Positions 58,961 through 64,000 of a stretch of DNA of 64,000 bases are shown here, in pieces. The DNA is from Sclerurus mexicanus (Eukaryota > Chordata > Aves > Passeriformes > Furnariidae): contig VWZF01003908.1 of the NCBI GenBank assembly GCA_013396755.1, forward strand, positions 589,295-653,294, given 5' to 3'. Under the pieces are notes generated by a model. It had not been told where the DNA came from. It saw only the letters and a list, made by a program, of their open reading frames with translations, and ran no database searches. The translations under genes were made by a program, and so were the position numbers. Within the stretch, counting starts at the first letter, position 1. Each line of letters opens with the position of its first letter.

Positions 58961-60467
58961 CTTGTGGTCCCGCAGCCTCCTTGCTTTAATTTCTTTGGGA
59001 GGATGGAGAGGAAGGAACCTGGAAATGCAGCGTCTTCATGGCTGACTTGATGTGCAGGCAATGCGCAGATTAGAACAAATTAGAGAATTAAAAAATAACC
59101 GACGACAGACTGAGGAAATGTCATCCCCAGGATAATAGTATTAATTGAGACCTGGGTTTTGCAGGCCAGCTTTAAAAAAAAAACAACACAAAGCCCGAAG
59201 CTGGAGTAATAGGACTGGATTAATTACCCGGGGAGGTTTTTCACTGCACCCCGTGTTCTGCCCAGCCTCGCTCTTGAAGCTCGGTGACACTGTTGTCCAC
59301 GTCTGCAGCGTCTCCTCGGTGCAAAGGCAGATGTTTCCTCGCCTCCCAGGTTTGGCAGGGTTTCCATGCCCAAGGAGGAGCAGGACAATGATCCACGCAG
59401 GATCCTACACAAATGCAAGCACGTCCCGAGCTGCTCGGAGACGTCTCTTGCAGATGTGTCACGTTGGGAATGAAGTGCAGCTGAGCACCTCATGTTCTTC
59501 CGACCTTGAGTTTGACTCCAAAGGGAAGGGGAGAGTCTGTTTACATTAGTGTTTAATATATGGATGTTGTATCCAGCTGACAGACCCTGCGCTCACAAAT
59601 GTCTTTATCTTTGTCCCTCTAGCAGGTATGTCCAGTGATTCCCTGAAGCCAGGTGGAGTCACAGGGATAAATTCAGATTTCAAAAACCTTCCAAACAGTC
59701 CCTATCAATTAAACACTCCAAAGCTGATCATGTAAGAGGCACAGAAATATATAAATACACTCATGAAAGGAGTGATACTTGGTAAGATGAACCATCTGGT
59801 GAACATCTCTGTTTAACCTTCACCAACAACTTGAAGCTAAACAGAGGCAGAAGACTTAGAAATGATGTAAGCCTTTTTTTTCCCCCTGGATTCCTATGGA
59901 GACAAGGCTGGTGTGATCAGAGCCTGTCCTCCCACAGTTACCTCACCATCTTTGAGCCACAGATCTTTATTTAGCCGAAATACTACATTTTTCAACAAAG
60001 AACTCAGAGTTACATAGTTCCTCCAAGTATCACACTACAAGGAAGCCACGTGGAAAAGAGTTGCTATAATAGCCCGAAGGAGGGAAAACCCAAACTTAGC
60101 AGCCACCAGAGAATCCTACAAGGTAGAAAACCAGAGCAATTCAGGCTTCAGGATCTACTGGACAGAATAAAGAGTGACCCGATGCAGCCATCTCCAAGCT
60201 GTATATGCACTACTCAAAATCCTCATCCACATTTCCAGGGCTTCGCTCTCAGCACAGCAAAAAATACGATCCAGGGGGATACAGGCCCCCAAATTCCAGG
60301 GATACCATCAGCTGGGGTGAAGATTTTAGAGAGAAAACATAAAATAATAAAGGAACTGCGGCCAAAGAGAATGAGGAGCAAATAGCAGCTGCTAAGAAGT
60401 TCCAGCAAGATGTTAAGAGACTGCCCAGTCTCTTCCCAGCGAGTGCCATAGCGCAGCCATGGAAAAT
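58961..60467. other. Unique noncoding DNA
   Basis: AGTATTAATTGAGACC (about 59138) and GGATTAATTACCCGGGG (about 59216) are homeobox-type motifs. A 134-codon plus frame (59145-59549) overlaps an 89-codon minus frame and is unrecognised. No repeat family was identified. Confidence 0.5.
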
Positions 60468-60596
60468 GAGAATCATGGAATGGTTTGGGTTGAAAAGGAC
60501 CTTTAGGATTATCCAGTTCCAACTCCCCTGCCATGGGCAGGGACACTGGTTGGTCTGAGCCCCGCCCAACCTGGCCTTGAACACCTGGAATGGCTG
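60468..60596 (-). mobile_element. CR1 3' tail, reverse orientation, interrupted
   Basis: On the plus strand, GAGAATCATGGAATGGTTTG, GGTTGAAAAGGACCTTTAGG, TTATCCAGTTCCAACTCCCC, TGCCATGGGCAGGGACAC and CCCAACCTGGCCTTGAACAC are the complement of a CR1 3' end. Where the next CR1 bases should read CTTCCAGGGATGGGGCA, a 20-21 bp minisatellite takes over. The unit of that array (CAGGGATGGTGGGACA) looks derived from this CR1 stretch. Confidence 0.88.
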
Positions 60597-60802
60597 GTCA
60601 GGGATGGTGGGACACCGGTCAGGGATGGTGGGACAGAGGGATGGTGGGACAGCAGTCAGAGTGGTGGGACAGTGTGCAGGGATGGTGAGACAGCAGTCAG
60701 AGATGGTGGAACAGTGGGCAGGGATGGTGGCACAGCAGTCAGAGATGGTGGGACAGTGGCAAGGATGGTGGGACACAGGGATGGTGGGACAGCAGCCTCA
60801 GT
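60597..60802 (+). repeat. GGATGGTGGGACAG minisatellite, 20-21 bp unit
   Basis: About ten units share the core GGATGGTGGGACAG. In the middle, two unit types alternate: GCAGGGATGGTG...ACAGCA and GTCAGAGATGGTGG...ACAGTGG form 42-bp dimers repeated twice (about 60677-60760). A unit length near a multiple of three keeps a frame open (part of a 192-codon plus frame, and a 61-codon frame), which explains the repetitive Gly/Met/Val/Gln product. No function is implied. Confidence 0.9.
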
Positions 60803-63800
60803 GGGTTCTCTACAGCAACCACTGCCAAGCTGCACCTCCTCCTCTCCATGGATCTGATGTACATGGCTTGACTTCTCTCAAGTGGTCTCACCAGAGGAGC
60901 AGCTCTGTGACCACACCAAGGGTGCCATGGAAATGCCCCCAAAGCCATGCCAGCCCCCCTGGCTGCCGGCTGGCACACGCACTGCGCACACACGGCCCTC
61001 ACTTTTCCCATTCTCCTTTTCCTCCTCTGAGATTTGTTAGGGAGACCGAGGCATTTGTTTATGGACACAAAAGCTGGCTTAAATTCTTGGCACCAGAAGG
61101 GTTTCATGTTCAAACCAGGCTTTTTTCTTTTTCAAACCCAAAATTTTTAGCCTGAATTTTTCTTTACTGTCAGCATTTCTGAAGACCATTGGATTCTTTT
61201 GGAATAATTTATCTATAGTTTTACGGAACTTACCAAAACTGTTTGCAAAACAAGAATGTGTTTTTTCCTCCTCACCGCGGCCGCTGTTTTCGGAAAGTGA
61301 GGTTTGTTGTAATCAAAGATACAGTGGCTGATTTGTAAAATTGGTCTCCTAAAGAGATTAAAAACGGCTCCAGCTTCTACAGCATTTCCAACCTTGTAAA
61401 GCAGAAACAATCCGAAATGACAGCTTTTAAAATATTTTTGATAAAATCTGTCACCAGCTCACAGCGGAGTTTGTTTTGTTACCAAGAAAATCTTTCTCCT
61501 TGTGGACTTTCCCATTTTAATCTCTTCCACATTGATATTGGTGGAAATTAAATTTCAAACCACATTTTACAGCCTGGGCTTGAGTCTTTGCAGGGAATCT
61601 CAGAATGCAACACTGAGCATTTGATGTAAAAAAAGGAGTTTCTGAACGTTCGCAGATCTGCTATCCAGGAATAATTTTCAAAGAGCTTTATTAAATACCA
61701 GGTTCACTAGAAACACTGGATTTCCCACTTACTGAGAAAATATTTAACATATGGGAAACCATTAAAGCGGTATATGACGGAATAAGAAGCTGAGTGAGCC
61801 TTACCCTTGGTTTAGGCTGAGATCGGGACTAGGAGAAGGTGCAGCCTCCAGTCAGGCTTTGGATCACAGGTGGGTTCTGCCCAGGCAGCACCCTGGTCGT
61901 AAATGCCTGGTGGTCTACAAGGAGCTCATCTACAAGCAGGTTTGGTCCAGCAGAGCTTTCTGAACACCATGGTTTAAAACCCTTCCAGTCCTGGTCTCTG
62001 CTAGGACTGAAATCAACTCCCTGAGGAAATCAAGGCAAGTCCTCTCTTGTTGGCCTGGACCCCAACAGGTCAGGTCACACAGGGTTGGGGTGAGCTTTGA
62101 ATTGTCCCAGACTTGATTCTGGAAGAAGTTTTCAAGTCACGTTTTCAGAGACCTGGATCACCTAAAGAAATCACTGCCAGTTTTCAGATAAACACAAAAC
62201 CACAGGTAATCTGACTGTCACTATATAGACCCAAGAGAAGTCGACCCTCACTACTTCAAAGCATTTCTTCCAAGTCCGGGGATTTGAAAACACAATTCCC
62301 ACCTTAGGACAAGAGAAACATTACAACCCTTTTCTAGACCTGCTGCCATTCTGTAGCCAAACTCACCCATTCACCTAAGGAGAAACCTCAGCAAGTAAAG
62401 GCTTTGGGTGTAGAAAACCAGGTCCTGGAGGAGACTTAAAAAACCCATGGATGCTTCCACTGCTACATCAGCATTTTCCTTCAGTGATTTCCCCCACCTT
62501 GCCTATTGCTTGACACATCATTACCTGGTAATAGGTCTCTCAGCTCTGGGTGGGAACGGGAGTGGAAAGAGCTGCTGGGAACTTAAGGACCACAGCAAGC
62601 CGTGTGCTTAATAAAACCAGAGATGCGTGTCTGGAAAAGGTAGAGCAGACTTCTAGAATTGCAAAAGAGGCCCTTGCTCACAGGGCTCAGCCCTGCAGAA
62701 CTGGAGAATGCCTCCTGCAGGGAGTGGGAGTGAGAGCCGCTCACACAACGCGGCTGGATCGCCCGCTCAGTCATTACTCGACTCCTGGTTTTACTATTCC
62801 CCTTAATGGACTGCACTTCCTCCCTTCTCCCTGGATGTGTGTGTTTAAAGGATCGGACCTCCACACGCGCTGGCTGGCAACTGAGAAACACCCCACGCAC
62901 TCACAGGGAGCTCTATCTCATCTGCAGCCCGCGACACCTTCCCGCAGAGGATGCGCTTTGTACTGTCCAGTCTGGAGAAAAAACTATTGCAAAACATCGT
63001 AACAACGACAACAACAACAAAAGACAATCGTTTTCCTTGTTTAGGTTTCGCCGGGGCTGCCAGAAAATCCAGCTGGTCGAAGCATACTGAATGCGCTCTG
63101 CAACTCTTTTCCTGGAAGTTTTCTGTCGTAAAGGCTTGTGAGCATTTCTGTTCTTGCCTTTGCACGAAAAAACCCAACAAGATTTGAGAGAATCTTCGCG
63201 GTTGTTTCACTCATTCTAAGCCTGTTCTCAAGGCAGGAAAATTCATGAGCTTAAAACAATTTATGGTTTCGTGTCTTACATAAATTTTATGTTTTGACTG
63301 ATGATCAGGGCTTTTTAAACGTTTCCATTCTTCAGGTGAGCAAACTTTGCCAACCTTCAACCACGTATGAACCAAGGAAACCATTTTATCTGGGTGACAA
63401 TCTTCCAGGACACCAAAGTCCTAGGTGAAAAATGGATTTATCCATCCTAACTCAGAGCACACATCTGAGTTAATAATCCTGGGTGACTTGGCAGCTCGTG
63501 GAGAGAACTGGAACACTCAAGAGACACGCTGAGGATTCACCCTCCTGACCCCTTGGTTCTCTCCACTGGCACTTGTTGAGGTGACATTGGCTGGGTGACA
63601 CTTATCTGCCTACTGGGAGAGGAGTCCAGCCTGTCAATCCCATTAAACATTCCTGGCACACACACAACCCAACGTTCAATAATTACTGAGCCTGCCTTGC
63701 TCGCTCTTCCCCTCAAGACAGAAATTACCCACCTGAGGGTTCTTCATTACTTTGCACAGACTCCAAATTTCAAAGGGCAGATTTCCAACCTCAAAACCTG

Positions 63801-64000
63801 GATTTTGGAAGTCACTCTCTAACCTCCCCCATGTTCTCAGCTGCAGGAGACGCCAGCACAGCCTGGTCTCACCCACCAGGCGGCCACACTACCCAGTTAG
63901 GATCGCTTGTTCTCTGCTTCTAAGGAACAAATGGATCCTTCTAGAATATGCTGAGTGATGGCCAGTTGGTTTTTATAACTGGATCCCACACTCTGCCTTT
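60803..64000. other. Unique noncoding DNA to the window end
   Basis: A short stretch after the array (about 60803-60830) may still be CR1. The rest is unique, with AT-rich sequence at 61140-61780 and a (ACAACA)n-like stretch at 63000-63022. Frames up to 150 codons (62550-63002 plus) are unrecognised and overlapped by minus frames. No gene is supported. Confidence 0.5.

Noticed and set aside
60577..61155. 192-codon repetitive Gly/Met/Val/Gln protein
   Set aside because: The repeats come from the 20-21 bp minisatellite, whose near-multiple-of-three unit keeps the frame open.
1..64000. Prokaryotic features, CRISPR arrays, rRNA or tRNA genes, endogenous retroviral LTR pairs
   Set aside because: No regular repeat-spacer pattern, no rRNA-like sequence, no tRNA beyond the B-box relic in the SINE at 12.49 kb, and no paired long terminal repeats seen by eye.

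Overview
The window looks like nuclear DNA from a bird. The main evidence is at least eleven fragments of CR1 (chicken repeat 1) non-LTR retrotransposons. Most are short, 5'-truncated 3' tails, and several end in the degenerate 8-bp ATTCTATG-type repeats that mark CR1 3' ends. The subfamily wording of several tails resembles that of songbirds, but that is a memory-based inference. There is no bacterial-style gene density, no operon, no tRNA or rRNA gene, no CRISPR array, and no prophage or plasmid feature. Two runs of N (22034-22062 and 50810-50836) mark it as draft assembly.

I could not identify a protein-coding gene or a convincing conserved exon. Open frames up to 333 codons exist, but they sit in GC-rich patches with other long frames open on both strands, resemble no family I know, and in several cases are translations of CR1 tails or of a minisatellite. 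The window is best read as intergenic or deep intronic DNA.

Layout. 1-8.5 kb: unique noncoding DNA with a GT/Z-DNA-prone tract (4.3 kb), a motif that recurs at 31 kb, and a GC-rich patch at 6.5-8.4 kb. 8.5-9.0 kb: the longest CR1 tail. 11.9-12.2 kb: a compact CpG-island-like patch, then an ancient CORE-SINE/MIR-like relic at 12.46-12.66 kb, a G-quadruplex-prone tract at 13.4 kb and a second MIR-like relic at 14.0 kb. 16.3-17.8 kb: two CR1 tails back to back, then one in the opposite direction. 18.9-19.15 kb: a strong splice-acceptor-like site followed by a poly(A) signal, a possible noncoding terminal exon. 20-32 kb: unique DNA with a MIR-like relic at 27.4 kb, an AT-rich block at 28.1-28.5 kb that looks like a conserved element, and the recurring motif. 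32-45 kb: one CR1 tail (32.1 kb), a poly-A tract (38.4 kb), a MIR-like relic (39.3 kb) and another CR1 tail (41.6 kb). 45-52 kb: four CR1 fragments, all on the plus strand, a second CpG-rich patch (49.15-49.45 kb) and a gap inside a poly-T tract. 52-64 kb: unique DNA with short tandem repeats, a C-rich minus-strand G4 tract beside a likely regulatory block (58.7-58.96 kb), and a CR1 tail at 60.5 kb that runs into a 20-21 bp minisatellite.

What deserves a second look is noncoding: recognisable ancient amniote SINE relics, which are unusual in birds; a motif shared at 4.6 and 31 kb; the CR1-embedded minisatellite with a 42-bp higher-order unit; and the CpG patches as possible promoters of unannotated transcripts. 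I did not find a new enzyme or defence system, and all identifications rest on reading by eye without alignment.
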